DNA of 64,000 bases from Hymenobacter lapidarius. Its GTDB lineage: Bacteria; Bacteroidota; Bacteroidia; Cytophagales; Hymenobacteraceae. The stretch is taken from positions 1 to 64,000 of the forward strand of contig NZ_MDZB01000090.1 of NCBI RefSeq assembly GCF_001816145.1. Reading direction: 5' to 3'. The notes under the pieces are model-generated. The model worked only from the letters and a program-made list of their open reading frames with translations, was not told the origin of the DNA and searched no databases. Shown piece after piece: positions 34,420 to 43,363 of this stretch (positions are counted from its first letter, which is position 1; each line of letters opens with the position of its first letter). Position numbers and translations under genes: made by a program.

Positions 34420-35169
34420 ATGGGGTTTGCTATTTTTCTGCTGCTGGTGACGGTGCTGGGCGCGGGCGCGGCGGCAGCATGGGTGCCGGTGGCTCGGGGC
34501 AGCCAATGGCTGAAGCCGCTGCTGGCCTTTAGCGGGGCGTACCTGTTCACCCTCACCATCACGCACATATTGCCGGAGGCTTTGCAAATGCTGCCCGAGC
34601 AGCCCGCCCGCGTGGGCTATTGGGTGCTGGCTGGCTTTTTTGGGCAGCTGGTGCTGGAAGTTTTTTCGCAGGGCGTGGAGCACGGCCACGTGCACCACGA
34701 AGCCGCGCACGGGCCGCACGATACGAGCGGACGCGTGCCGTTTTTACTGCTGGGCGCGCTGGTAATCCACTCCATTCTGGAAGGCAGCATCCTGGTGCAC
34801 GCACCGGAGGTGGGCCACATGAGCCAGAACTTTTACGCCATTGTGGTGGGGGTGGCGCTACACCACATTCCAGCGGCCTTTGCGCTGGCCACGCTGCTGC
34901 GTCTGCGGCTGGGGCGCTTTCGGCGGGTGTGGCCCTGGCTGCTGCTATTTGCGCTGGCCTCGCCGGTGGGCATTGTGGTGAGCAACTACGTGGTGCTTTC
35001 CGAACTGCTGAGCGGGGGGCTGTACGCGGCGCTGCTGGGCCTGGTGGCCGGCAATTTCCTGCACGTTTCCACCACCATTCTGTTTGAAACCAGCCCTGAA
35101 CACCGGCTGAACTGGCCCAAGCTGGGCGCTACCCTGGCCGGCCTGTTGCTGGCGTTGGCCATGGCATAA
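34420..35169 (+). CDS. ZIP family metal transporter
   Basis: The 249-residue protein has about eight membrane helices and a His-rich loop (HGHVHHEAAHGPH, about residues 88-100). Transport-site motifs of the ZIP family are visible: HSILEG in one helix and HHIPAAFALATLL in the next, with the conserved His and Glu. ZIP proteins import divalent cations such as Zn or Fe. The real start is the ATG at 34420 (MGFAIFLLL), because earlier codons in the frame belong to the GAATGAAG repeat. Metal specificity cannot be read from the sequence. Confidence 0.88.
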   Translation: MGFAIFLLLVTVLGAGAAAAWVPVARGSQWLKPLLAFSGAYLFTLTITHILPEALQMLPEQPARVGYWVLAGFFGQLVLEVFSQGVEHGHVHHEAAHGPHDTSGRVPFLLLGALVIHSILEGSILVHAPEVGHMSQNFYAIVVGVALHHIPAAFALATLLRLRLGRFRRVWPWLLLFALASPVGIVVSNYVVLSELLSGGLYAALLGLVAGNFLHVSTTILFETSPEHRLNWPKLGATLAGLLLALAMA

Positions 35170-35281
35170 GCTGACTGATGGACGGGCAGCGTTGGGCAGT
35201 TCGCATCCACTTTCGCGGGCGCCATCACCAGCTGATTTATAACAGGTGAAATAATTGTCGATTTTGACGAATTAAGTGCTG

Positions 35282-36553
35282 CTACTCGGCGCAGCCGACG
35301 GGCTTCGCATCCAGCAGGGCCGGCACGGAAACCAGCTCCACATCGGCGAAGGTGCGCAGGTAGGCCTCCACATACGGCTTGTGCGCCGCGCCCACGATTA
35401 AAAGCGCCCTGCCTCCGGCAATCGGCGCGGTTGCCTCCCGAATTGCCACGGCCATGCGCAGGTTCTGGGCTTCCCAGGCCGCAACCCATTGGCGACCAAT
35501 GCTGCCTATCTTGTCACTGCGGAGCATCGACTGGCACTGGGCATCGGCGTCTAACTCACCAAAGCGCGGCGAGTTTTTCCACTTGAACACGGGCATGATT
35601 TCGGAGGCAGCGGCCATCTTCAGGGCTTCCTCCGGCACAGCGCGAAACTCGGGCGTATTGTGGTTGAATAGGTCCGTGAGACCGGGCTCAGCGGCGACTG
35701 CGGCCTTCATGGCCTCACTGCTTGGCGATGCCACGTCGCTCATGTGGTCACCGGCTCCGTAGAGCCGCTCCAATCCTACGTCGGCCGCCAGGCGGGCCGC
35801 CATCGAGGCTATCTCATTCCGCAGGCCGGCGAAGCTATTGAGGTTTTTGACCAGCGCCGGCGAAACGCCGTCTGCCGCTACTCGCTCCGCCGGAGCCAGG
35901 CGCATCCACTGAACAGTGGCCGAAAAAGGCTCGGCGGCTGCAACGAATAAGCTGGCCAGCCGGCGCCGCTCTACCGGCGTTAATTCCCCCTTTTGGCACA
36001 GCAAATTTGCCTGCACAAAGGCTTGAGGAGCCGTGAGCTTGAGGTCGGTCTGCGCGGCTTTGGCCATGTTCAGGCTCGGTCCGGCGTATCGTCCGGCAGT
36101 GCCGTGGTAGGCAGAGTAGGCATCCAGGGCCACTATCTGCTCCCCGGACATGGCCTCCGTCAGAATAACATCCGGCTTGTACGCTCGCAGCCTGCACAAA
36201 ACGGGCTCCAGCCACGCAACCTGAAAATTACCGGGTGCAGTATCGAGGTGCGTGATGCCCAACACCATTACCTGGGTTGGCGCAAGTGCCAGCTTCGACC
36301 GGGCCGCCGCAGGGTCGAAGGGTTGCTGGGCCCCTATTGGGAGCAGGCGGGCAGCCGGTCCAGAGCCGGCCTGATTTACTTTACAAGCAGATAAGGCCAA
36401 AAACACCCCTGCTAGCAGCCCCGGCAAGGCAGCCCATTTACCCAACGGGCTACGGCTTAGGCCTGGCTTTTGACCAACGAGTGCTCGAAAGCAGCCCCAC
36501 AGCGGCGCCGCGCAAGTAGTGGCAAGGGTTGGTATTTTGTAGATAAAGGGCAT
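35282..36553 (-). CDS. DUF5694 lipoprotein, TraB-like fold candidate
   Basis: The 423-residue protein has a long N-terminal region followed by a hydrophobic stretch and lipobox ALSAC, so it is probably an exported lipoprotein. The domain has VMVLGITHLDTAPGN near its start and GGRALLIVGAAHKPYVEAYL near its end, which matches DUF5694 and recalls TraB/GumN-type putative proteases. The His in GITH and in GAAHK may be functional, but this is inference. The ATG at 36553 leaves about 50 residues before the Cys, longer than usual, so the true start may be internal. It is a single gene between the ZIP transporter and cbpM. Confidence 0.72.
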   Translation of the reverse strand: MPFIYKIPTLATTCAAPLWGCFRALVGQKPGLSRSPLGKWAALPGLLAGVFLALSACKVNQAGSGPAARLLPIGAQQPFDPAAARSKLALAPTQVMVLGITHLDTAPGNFQVAWLEPVLCRLRAYKPDVILTEAMSGEQIVALDAYSAYHGTAGRYAGPSLNMAKAAQTDLKLTAPQAFVQANLLCQKGELTPVERRRLASLFVAAAEPFSATVQWMRLAPAERVAADGVSPALVKNLNSFAGLRNEIASMAARLAADVGLERLYGAGDHMSDVASPSSEAMKAAVAAEPGLTDLFNHNTPEFRAVPEEALKMAAASEIMPVFKWKNSPRFGELDADAQCQSMLRSDKIGSIGRQWVAAWEAQNLRMAVAIREATAPIAGGRALLIVGAAHKPYVEAYLRTFADVELVSVPALLDAKPVGCAE

Positions 36554-36655
36554 TGGCGCGGCTTCGGGGTAGAGCAGGCACTAAGGTAGCAACGCAACCC
36601 TGAAACCTGCTCCAAAGGCAATTCGCTGCCCTTTATGCCACTGCCTGTGGAGGCG

Positions 36656-36979
36656 CTACAGTTCCTCCAGCGGGCCGGCACCGCGCAAAAAGTTCTCAAG
36701 CTGCCGGGTGCGGGCCCGCTCGTGGGCCAACTGGGCCTGCAGCTCCACCAGCCGCTGGCGCATGGCCATGATAACGTCCAGCGCTTCGGGGGACAGGTCC
36801 AGCTCGTAGTGCAGGCGGGCCAGGCGGGGCAGGTCGTCGGGCTCGTCCACGATAACGGTTTCGGAAGCGGGCGCCGCGCGCAGCAAGCCGGCCTGCAGAA
36901 ACGCGTGCAGCGCCGCCGGCCCCAGCCCGTAGCGGACCGAGCATTCCTGGTAAGTGAGGGTGAGAATGGAAGTTGCCAT
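36656..36979 (-). CDS. cbpM: CbpM-like chaperone modulator (MerR-like)
   Basis: The 107-residue protein starts LTYQECSVRYGLGPAALHAFLQAGLL and continues with VDEPDDLPRLARLHYELDLSPEALDVIMAMRQRL and a coiled C-terminus. This is the layout of CbpM, which binds the J-domain of CbpA and inhibits its DnaK co-chaperone activity in E. coli. It begins 18 bases after the cbpA stop, so the two are an operon, matching the known pair. Confidence 0.88.
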   Translation of the reverse strand: MATSILTLTYQECSVRYGLGPAALHAFLQAGLLRAAPASETVIVDEPDDLPRLARLHYELDLSPEALDVIMAMRQRLVELQAQLAHERARTRQLENFLRGAGPLEEL

Positions 36980-36997
36980 GGCTGCAGTGCTTCGGGG

Positions 36998-37930
36998 TTA
37001 GGCGTCGGGGCGCAGGGCGGCCAGTTGCCGGATTAATTCGTTTTCCTGGGGGGTAAGGTGCTGGGGCAGCGCCAGGCTGAGGCGCAGGTACAGGTCGCCA
37101 AACTCGCCGGGTTTCTTGTACACCGGAAAGCCCTTGCCGCGCAGGCGCAGGCGCGTGCCGTTCTGGGTTTCGGGCTTGATGGTGATTTTGACGGAGCCGC
37201 TGAGCGTGTCCACGGTTTGCTCGCCCCCCAGCAGGGCCTTGTACACGTTTACGGGCACGTCGTGGGTGAGGTCGTCGCCGGTGCGGGCGTAGCGGGCATC
37301 GGGCCGGATGCGAAAGGTAATGAGCAGCGAGCCGCTGGGGCCGCCGTTGCGGCCCGCCCCGCCCTGGTCGCGCAGCCGGATGGACTGCCCATCGGCCACG
37401 CCGGGCGCAATGGTCAGGCGCAGGTTCTTGCCGTTCACGGTGATGGTGCGGGGGCCGCCGTGGTAGGCTTCCTCCAGGCTCAGCTCCAGCTCGGCCTGGT
37501 AGTCGGCGCCCGCGGCGGGCCGGCGGCTGCCCGCCCGGTCGCCGCCCATGTTGCCGAACATGGAGCCAAAAAAATCAGAAAAGTCTTCGCCCTCACCGAA
37601 GGGGTTTCCCTGGCTCTGGCCGCCCCCGCCCTGGGTGTACTGACTCCAGTCAAAGCCCGCACCGGGCCGGCCGTCGCGCTCCGCACCGCCGGGCTGCTGC
37701 TGGTAGCGCTGCCAGTCGGCCCCGAACTGGTCGTATTTCTTCCGTTTCTCCGGGTCAATGAGTACTTCGTGGGCCTCGTTTACTTCCTTGAATTTCTGTT
37801 CGGCCACCTTGTTATCGGGGTTCACATCGGGGTGATGCTGGCGGGCCAGTTTGCGGTACGCCTTCTTAATCTGCTCCTTAGTAGCTGATTTTTTCACTCC
37901 CAGCACGTTGTAGTAATCTTTATAATCCAT
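36998..37930 (-). CDS. cbpA: DnaJ-family co-chaperone CbpA
   Basis: The 310-residue protein has an N-terminal J-domain with the HPD motif ([10 protein letters not shown], about residues 29-38), a Gly/Phe/Gln-rich linker (about 80-130) and the C-terminal substrate-binding domain (TPQ-type) beginning near [20 protein letters not shown]. No zinc finger is present, so it is the CbpA/DnaJ type III-like form that stimulates DnaK. The adjacent cbpM supports the assignment. A GKGFP motif near residue 263 also fits. Confidence 0.94.
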   Translation of the reverse strand: MDYKDYYNVLGVKKSATKEQIKKAYRKLARQHHPDVNPDNKVAEQKFKEVNEAHEVLIDPEKRKKYDQFGADWQRYQQQPGGAERDGRPGAGFDWSQYTQGGGGQSQGNPFGEGEDFSDFFGSMFGNMGGDRAGSRRPAAGADYQAELELSLEEAYHGGPRTITVNGKNLRLTIAPGVADGQSIRLRDQGGAGRNGGPSGSLLITFRIRPDARYARTGDDLTHDVPVNVYKALLGGEQTVDTLSGSVKITIKPETQNGTRLRLRGKGFPVYKKPGEFGDLYLRLSLALPQHLTPQENELIRQLAALRPDA

Positions 37931-38374
37931 GATGGATGAGCGAAATGCGCAAGGTATTGGGCTTCTGAAACCAAAATCTGCAGCGGCCTGCCCGTATAGC
38001 GGCGGCGCTTCTTTACCATTTCCTGCCTTCGCCTCAATCGAGAGAAAGCACTAGCGCAGGCAATCTAAGCGGCTCATTCTTATGCAGCACGTACCAGCCG
38101 CCGAGAGGCATTGGTGCGCGGCCGCATTTTTTGTGCAGCCACAGGCACCAACTTGGATGATATACGGCGGGCGCCGAAGTTTTGGCATCATATTAGAAAG
38201 GACTTGTTTGAACGAATGCTATTCCCGGAGGCTAGCAGCCAAGCTCTCCTGATTCCAGGCTCTTTTTTGCATTCATAGATTATACCAGTACTTCACAATA
38301 AGACAAATGCGCCGTATATTGCACGCTTAAAGGCTTTTTATTTTAATTCAACAACTTCTACTTTACACTTTTCC
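37931..38374. other. 444-bp intergenic region upstream of cbpA
   Basis: This is a divergent promoter region between cbpA (leftward) and the DUF6799-like gene (rightward). It is AT-richer than the coding DNA, especially after 38160. A TATATTGC near 38315 resembles a -7 box for the rightward gene. I find no RNA gene or repeat in it. Confidence 0.5.
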
Positions 38375-38896
38375 ATGAATTCCCGCCTCCTCTTTAGCTT
38401 CATTATTGGCATCGCCCTGCTGGCTGGCACCACGGCGCAGGCCCAAACGCGCGTTCCCGCTCGCCGGCCCGGCGCGGTGGCGCCCCGGCCCCGCCCCACC
38501 AACATGGGCGCCGGCATGAAAGACGGCCTCACCATGAAGGACGGCCGCATTATTCTCACGGAGCTGGGCATCAGCAACCCCACCACCGCCGACAAAAAGC
38601 TGCTGAACGGCGTTGTCATCAGCACCACCGGCCTGGTGACGGCCACCGACGGCACCGCCATCCAAATGACTGAGGGCGACATGGTCTCGCTAACGGGCCG
38701 GGTCACTACCCGCCGTTCCATTGTGGTGGCCGACAGCCTCACCAAGGTCCGGTCCTTTGACCTGAAATACCCCGGCAAGCGCAAACAAATGGAAGAAGAC
38801 GCCGAGCGCAAAGCCAAGGCCAAAGCCAAGCTGGCCGAGGACAAAGCCAAAATCGCCGAGAAACGGGCCAAGGACAAAGAAAAATCCAAGCGCTAG
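38375..38896 (+). CDS. DUF6799-like secreted protein
   Basis: The 173-residue protein has a signal peptide (LLFSFIIGIALLAG, cleavage near AQAQ), then short repeated beta elements of the MKDGRIIL / TEGDMVSLTGRV kind, characteristic of DUF6799-type repeats in which G-x-x-M-x-D words recur. The C-terminal third is a Lys/Ala/Glu-rich helix (AERKAKAKAKLAEDKAKIAEKRAKDKEKSKR region) that is strongly basic. Function is unknown. It is followed by a strong terminator. Confidence 0.75.
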   Translation: MNSRLLFSFIIGIALLAGTTAQAQTRVPARRPGAVAPRPRPTNMGAGMKDGLTMKDGRIILTELGISNPTTADKKLLNGVVISTTGLVTATDGTAIQMTEGDMVSLTGRVTTRRSIVVADSLTKVRSFDLKYPGKRKQMEEDAERKAKAKAKLAEDKAKIAEKRAKDKEKSKR

Positions 38897-38929
38897 CGCC
38901 AGCAACCCGGCCGCGCCAGCCGTAGCAGT

Positions 38930-38968
38930 CCCCGCCACCCTTTCCGGGTGTGGCGGGGATTTTTTTTC
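38930..38968 (+). terminator. strong intrinsic terminator
   Basis: A GC-rich stem CCCCGCCAC/GTGGCGGGG is followed by eight T residues, 34 bases past the stop of the DUF6799-like gene. Confidence 0.92.
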
Positions 38969-39033
38969 GGAAGCCCTGGCCCGCGTAGCACGGACGGCTG
39001 GCCTATCTTAGCGGGACTAACGCCATTTGGTCC

Positions 39034-40425
39034 ATGCTCTTTTATACCGTTATCAAACCGTTTGTGCAGGTGGCGCTGCGGGTGTTTTTCCACCGCATCG
39101 AGGTGCGCCACCGCGAGCGGCTGGCGCTGCCGGGGCCACTGCTCTTTGCCGGCAACCACCCCAACACCCTGATGGACCCGCTGCTGGTGGCCATCAACCG
39201 CCGCCAGCCGGTGGCGTTTCTGGCCAAAAGCACGTTTTTCAAAAACCCCGTGTCGCGCGCCATTCTGCAGTCGGGCAACTCCATTCCCATCTACCGGCGG
39301 CAGGACGCCGCGCCTAGCGCCGAGCCCGCCACGCACGCCCAGCTCGCGGCCCAGAACGAGGCCACCTTCGGCCGCTGCTACGACTACCTGGGCCAGGGCG
39401 GCACCCTCATGATTTTTCCTGAGGGCACCAGCGTGAGCGAGCGCCGCCTGCGGCCCCTGAAAACCGGCGCCGCCCGCATTGCCCTGGGCGCCGAGGCCCG
39501 GCACCAGTTCCGGCTGGGCCTGAAGGTGGTGCCCATTGCCATCAATTACTTCGACCCCGCCCGTTTTCGGTCCGATGTGCTGCTCAACATTGCCCGCCCC
39601 ATTGTGGTGGCCGACTACGCCGCCCAGTACGCCCAGGACCCCGAAGCCGCCGCCGACCAGCTCACCGACGACATTCGTCAAGCGTTGGAGCGCCACCTCA
39701 TCATTGCGCGCAACGCGGACGAGGACGCGTTTGTGCAGCAAATTGAGCGGACTTTTGCCAACCACCTGAACCCGGACGACGACCCCGACACGCTGTACGA
39801 CAATTTTCAGTTGAGCCAGACCCTGTTGCAGGCTCTGGCTTGGTTTGAGCAGTACGCGCCCGCCCGCCTCGCGGCCATGCGCCTGGAGCTGCAGACGTAC
39901 CTGGACCATTTGCGCCGGCACGGCCTCACCGACAGCGCCCTGGAAGAGCAGCGGCGGGGTTCCGTGGCCGGCCTGTTCAACCTGGTTTTGGGCTTGCCCG
40001 TATGGCTCTACGGCGGGCTCAATAATTACCTGCCCTACATTCTGCCTTCGGTGGTGGCCCGGCGCGCAACCAAGGAAGTAGAATTCGTGGCCCCCATCAT
40101 GCTGGTGGTGGGCATGATTACCTTTCCCGTGGCCTACGCCCTGCAAGCCCTGGCCGTGAACCACTGGCTCACCCACGACTGGCGCCTGACGACGCTGTAC
40201 GTGCTGAGCCTGCCCGTTGCGGGGTTCTATGCCTTGGGCTATTGGGAGAGTCTCGCCCCCCGCATCGAGCGGCTCCGCGCCCTGCGCCTGTCGCGCCGCG
40301 CTCCCACCGAGGTAGCGGCCTTGCTGCGCCAGCGGGCCGCGCTGGTGAGCCAGCTGCAGGGGGCCCGAATCGAGTTCCTGGCCCGGCCCGTGGGGAGCGA
40401 AAGCCCGCTCCCGCCCGGCAGATAA
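39034..40425 (+). CDS. PlsC-like glycerolipid acyltransferase
   Basis: The 463-residue protein has an N-terminal helix, the acyltransferase motif NHPNTLMDPLL (HX5D form, as in the fungal Gpt2/Sct1 class), AKSTFFKNP, FPEGTSVSERRLRPLKTGA (motif III with the Pro-Glu-Gly) and VVPIAINYF. Two or more membrane helices lie near the C-terminus (about 320-410). These enzymes acylate glycerol-3-phosphate or lysophosphatidate in membrane lipid synthesis. The large C-terminal half with a helical domain matches Bacteroidota homologues. It is convergent with the methyltransferase gene. Confidence 0.88.
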   Translation: MLFYTVIKPFVQVALRVFFHRIEVRHRERLALPGPLLFAGNHPNTLMDPLLVAINRRQPVAFLAKSTFFKNPVSRAILQSGNSIPIYRRQDAAPSAEPATHAQLAAQNEATFGRCYDYLGQGGTLMIFPEGTSVSERRLRPLKTGAARIALGAEARHQFRLGLKVVPIAINYFDPARFRSDVLLNIARPIVVADYAAQYAQDPEAAADQLTDDIRQALERHLIIARNADEDAFVQQIERTFANHLNPDDDPDTLYDNFQLSQTLLQALAWFEQYAPARLAAMRLELQTYLDHLRRHGLTDSALEEQRRGSVAGLFNLVLGLPVWLYGGLNNYLPYILPSVVARRATKEVEFVAPIMLVVGMITFPVAYALQALAVNHWLTHDWRLTTLYVLSLPVAGFYALGYWESLAPRIERLRALRLSRRAPTEVAALLRQRAALVSQLQGARIEFLARPVGSESPLPPGR

Positions 40426-40442
40426 GCGGGGGGTTGCGGCCG

Positions 40443-41183
40443 TTAGCGGCCTTCGGTGTCGAGTATTTTGGTTTGTTTTTTTAGGGTGCGCAGCACCACA
40501 AACACCACCGCATTCACCGCAAACACCACCTGCCAGAATGAATCAATGGCGAAACGCCCGTCGACGAACAGGTGGGCTATGGCATTGAGCAGCACGAACG
40601 AGGTGACGGCGGCAAACAAGCCGTTGTACTCCCGCTTCAGCACGTTGCGAGGGCAAAAGCTCAGGCGGGAGGGCACCCAGCCTCCCAGCCGGGGCAGGAA
40701 CGCCGGTGTGCGGCTGGCCCACGCCTCGTAGCGGGCCGCGTGCGTGTGCCGCAAAAAGGCTTCTTCCGCGTACATAATCCGTTCATAGTACAGCCAGTAC
40801 GCCAGGGCACCGATGGTGGCAAACCACCAGACCCCCGGAAACATCATGATGCCCATCCACATCAGAAAATTGCCCAGATAGAGCGGGTGCCGCACCACGG
40901 AGTAAATGCCGGTTTCGTTGAGCGTTTCCGCAACCTGCTGCCCCGTGTTCCGGCCCGAGGTTCCCTTGGGCGTGAAGCCCACGGTGAGGGCCCGAACCCC
41001 CAAGCCCGTCAGACTCACCGCTAGGCTGAGCAGCCCCCAGAAAGGGCTGGTGAGGGGACCGTAGGCAATGGCCGGGTAGAAGTAAATAACTGCTATAACG
41101 AATGGATACAGGAACAATGGCAACCAACTTCTTCTCTGGAACAGCCAGTTGCCGTCTCGTTCAAACTCCTCGCGTAAGGGCAT
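40443..41183 (-). CDS. ICMT-like membrane methyltransferase
   Basis: The 246-residue protein has about five membrane helices and the isoprenylcysteine carboxyl methyltransferase-like signature GIYSVVRHPLYLGNFLMW with later YYERIMYAEEAFL. Such bacterial proteins use S-adenosylmethionine, but their acceptors are mostly unknown. The ATG at 41183 (MPLREEFERDG) is preferred; an ATG at 41342 is in frame, but the intervening 53 codons look unlike coding DNA and approach the divergent deformylase gene. Confidence 0.78.
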   Translation of the reverse strand: MPLREEFERDGNWLFQRRSWLPLFLYPFVIAVIYFYPAIAYGPLTSPFWGLLSLAVSLTGLGVRALTVGFTPKGTSGRNTGQQVAETLNETGIYSVVRHPLYLGNFLMWMGIMMFPGVWWFATIGALAYWLYYERIMYAEEAFLRHTHAARYEAWASRTPAFLPRLGGWVPSRLSFCPRNVLKREYNGLFAAVTSFVLLNAIAHLFVDGRFAIDSFWQVVFAVNAVVFVVLRTLKKQTKILDTEGR

Positions 41184-41374
41184 AAAGGAAAGCGTAAGCA
41201 GGAAGTTTTGAGCCTGCTGAAAATCAAAATATGGCGCTTGAAAAAGAACAATGCGCCTTGGCTTGAAAAACCCTCGAGCCCGCAAAGCTATAATTCCAGC
41301 GTAATAATCGCCATTATTACGCCAACTAGCCGAAATTCCCATTTGCTCGCTTTCACAATCTGCCCTTTGCGCCC

Positions 41375-41860
41375 ATGAAAATCCTGGCTGACCTGCTCCT
41401 GCTGGGCGACCCGCGCCTCTACGAAACGTGCGCCCCGGTAACCGAGGCCGACCTGCCCCTGGTGGCCGGCTGGGTAGCCGACCTGGATAACGTGATGCGC
41501 GAGGTGCGGGCCCGGTACGGGTTTGGGCGCGGCATTGCGGCACCGCAGCTGGGCATTATGAAGCGCCTGGTGTACCTGAACATCGACCGGCCCATTGTGC
41601 TGCTGAACCCCGAGCTGACCGAGCCGAGCGACGACCTTTTTGAGCTGTGGGACGACTGCATGAGCTTCCCCAACCTGCTGGTGCGCGTGCGGCGGCACAC
41701 CGCACTCACGGTGCGCTACCGCGACGAGCACTGGCAGCCCCAGACCTGGCCGGTGCAGGACGGCCTCTCGGAGCTGCTGCAGCACGAATGCGACCACCTC
41801 GACGGCGTGCTCTGCACCATGCGGGCGCTGGATGCGCAGTCGTTCAAATGGAAACCCTAG
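41375..41860 (+). CDS. divergent peptide deformylase family protein
   Basis: The 161-residue protein has the three deformylase motifs in order: GRGIAAPQLG (motif 1), DDCMSFPNL (motif 2, normally EGCLS, with metal-binding Cys at residue 95) and QHECDHLDGVL (motif 3, HExxH with His137, Glu138 and His141). Metal ligands are intact, so catalysis is plausible, but Glu-Gly of motif 2 is replaced by Asp-Asp. Deformylases remove the N-formyl group from nascent proteins. This may be a second, specialised copy; the main def gene is not in view. Confidence 0.8.
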   Translation: MKILADLLLLGDPRLYETCAPVTEADLPLVAGWVADLDNVMREVRARYGFGRGIAAPQLGIMKRLVYLNIDRPIVLLNPELTEPSDDLFELWDDCMSFPNLLVRVRRHTALTVRYRDEHWQPQTWPVQDGLSELLQHECDHLDGVLCTMRALDAQSFKWKP

Positions 41861-41887
41861 CCCGCCCGGCCGCGAAAGCGACACCGG

Positions 41888-43177
41888 CTAGCCGATAAGC
41901 ACCCCTGCCAGCAGCGCCGTGGCTACAATGGCCACGCTCGGCATTTTTTCCCACAGCAGCAGCAGAAACGTGGTGCCTACCAGCAGCGGGTTCACCGGCA
42001 GGGTGTCGATGGGGCCCCACTGAAAAGGCAGCGCGAGGTACTTATCGGGCAGCGGGTGGTAGAGCAGGAACGTGGCCGCGCACACCAGCCCGGCGCTCAC
42101 CGCGTTGATGCCTTCCAGCGAGGCCTGCACCACGCGGTACTGCCGCAGCCGGTCCCAGAAGCGAATGACGAAGAAGATGAGAAAAGTGCCGGGCAAAAAG
42201 ATGCCCGCCGTGCCCACCAGCGCACCCGCTACCTGCATGCCCGGGCCACCCTCCGGCCGCATGGCCAGCGCCCCAATGTAGGCAGCTATCGAAAAATTGG
42301 GCCCCGGCATGGCCTGCACCAGGCCCAGGCCCGACAGGAATTCGGCCCCAGTGAGGTAGCCCTTGAACTCCACAAACTCGGCGTAGAGCAGCGGCGCCAG
42401 CACCTGCCCCCCGCCAAACACCAGCGAGCCGTTGCGGTAGAAGTTTTCGAACAGCCGCACGGGCAGCCAGCGCGTGTAGTGCCCCAGCACCGCCGCGCCC
42501 ACCAAAATCCCCAACCACAGCAGAAAGTTGGCCCACTCCACGCGCAGGGGCTTTTTCTCCTGCACAATGGCGTGCTTGCGGTAGCGCACCGTGGTTACGG
42601 CGCCGCCGGCCACCAGCAACAGCGGCAACATCCAGGGCAGCTGGAAAAAATAGGCCATCATGGCCGCCGAGACCATCAGGCCAACGGCCGTTTTGGTGTG
42701 AATGACTTTTTGGGCGATGCGGTAGGCCGAAAAGGCCACGAAGCCCACCGCCACGGGCTGCACAAACTGCACCAGGGCCGCCACGCGCACCGGGTCGAGG
42801 TGGCTGAGGGTGAGCGCCGCCAGGGTCATCAGGGTCACGGATGGTGTCATCCAGACCAAGAGCGTGAGGTAGGCCAGGTTGGGCCCGCCCAGCCGAAACC
42901 CGATAACGGTGATGGTTTGGGTGGACGTGGGCCCCGGCAGCAGCGCGCACAGGGCCTGCAGCTCCAGCAGCTCGGCCGAGGTGATGTAGCGCCTTTTATC
43001 CACCAGCAGCCGGAACATCATGGCCAAGTGCGCCTGCGGCCCCCCAAAGGCCGTGAAGGCCAAAGCGGCCACGTCCTTCAAAAAAATAATGCCCCGCACC
43101 CGCCGCGTGCGGACGCCGGAACGCCGCGGGGGCGGCGCGAGCGAAACCGTGGAAGCAGCGGAAGGATGGGGTTGCAC
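41888..43177 (-). CDS. chrA: chromate transporter ChrA
   Basis: The protein (about 429 residues from a GTG at 43177) has two similar CHR halves, each with about six membrane helices. Family motifs are FLKDVAALAFTAFGGPQAHLA, LCALLPGPTSTQTITVIG in the first half and LGLVQAMPGPNFSIAAYIGA in the second. ChrA proteins export chromate. No ATG lies in frame near the start; the GTG is the best candidate but not certain. No chrB-like regulator is next to it. It is convergent with the deformylase gene. Confidence 0.9.
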   Translation of the reverse strand: MQPHPSAASTVSLAPPPRRSGVRTRRVRGIIFLKDVAALAFTAFGGPQAHLAMMFRLLVDKRRYITSAELLELQALCALLPGPTSTQTITVIGFRLGGPNLAYLTLLVWMTPSVTLMTLAALTLSHLDPVRVAALVQFVQPVAVGFVAFSAYRIAQKVIHTKTAVGLMVSAAMMAYFFQLPWMLPLLLVAGGAVTTVRYRKHAIVQEKKPLRVEWANFLLWLGILVGAAVLGHYTRWLPVRLFENFYRNGSLVFGGGQVLAPLLYAEFVEFKGYLTGAEFLSGLGLVQAMPGPNFSIAAYIGALAMRPEGGPGMQVAGALVGTAGIFLPGTFLIFFVIRFWDRLRQYRVVQASLEGINAVSAGLVCAATFLLYHPLPDKYLALPFQWGPIDTLPVNPLLVGTTFLLLLWEKMPSVAIVATALLAGVLIG

Positions 43178-43306
43178 GAAAAACGACAGTGGCCTACCCC
43201 CGAAGGTAAGGCAAACCGCTAAGTAGACGGCTGCCGCGTGCACGCCGCGGTCCGGCAGGAAACCCGGAGGTATTCCCGGCAACCGGCGCCGCAGCTTGAT
43301 GCACAC

Positions 43307-43342
43307 AAAAAAGCGGCCCATCTACTTAAAGACGGGCCGCTT
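43307..43342 (-). terminator. intrinsic terminator of the dioxygenase gene
   Basis: On the minus strand AAGCGGCCC pairs with GGGCCGCTT and is followed by a run of T residues just after the dioxygenase stop at 43364. Confidence 0.85.
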
Positions 43343-43363
43343 CGGCAGCGGGAACAACTCCGC

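Noticed and set aside
37931..38374. tRNA or small RNA gene in the cbpA intergenic region
   Set aside because: No cloverleaf pairing, CCA end or T-loop sequence could be found.
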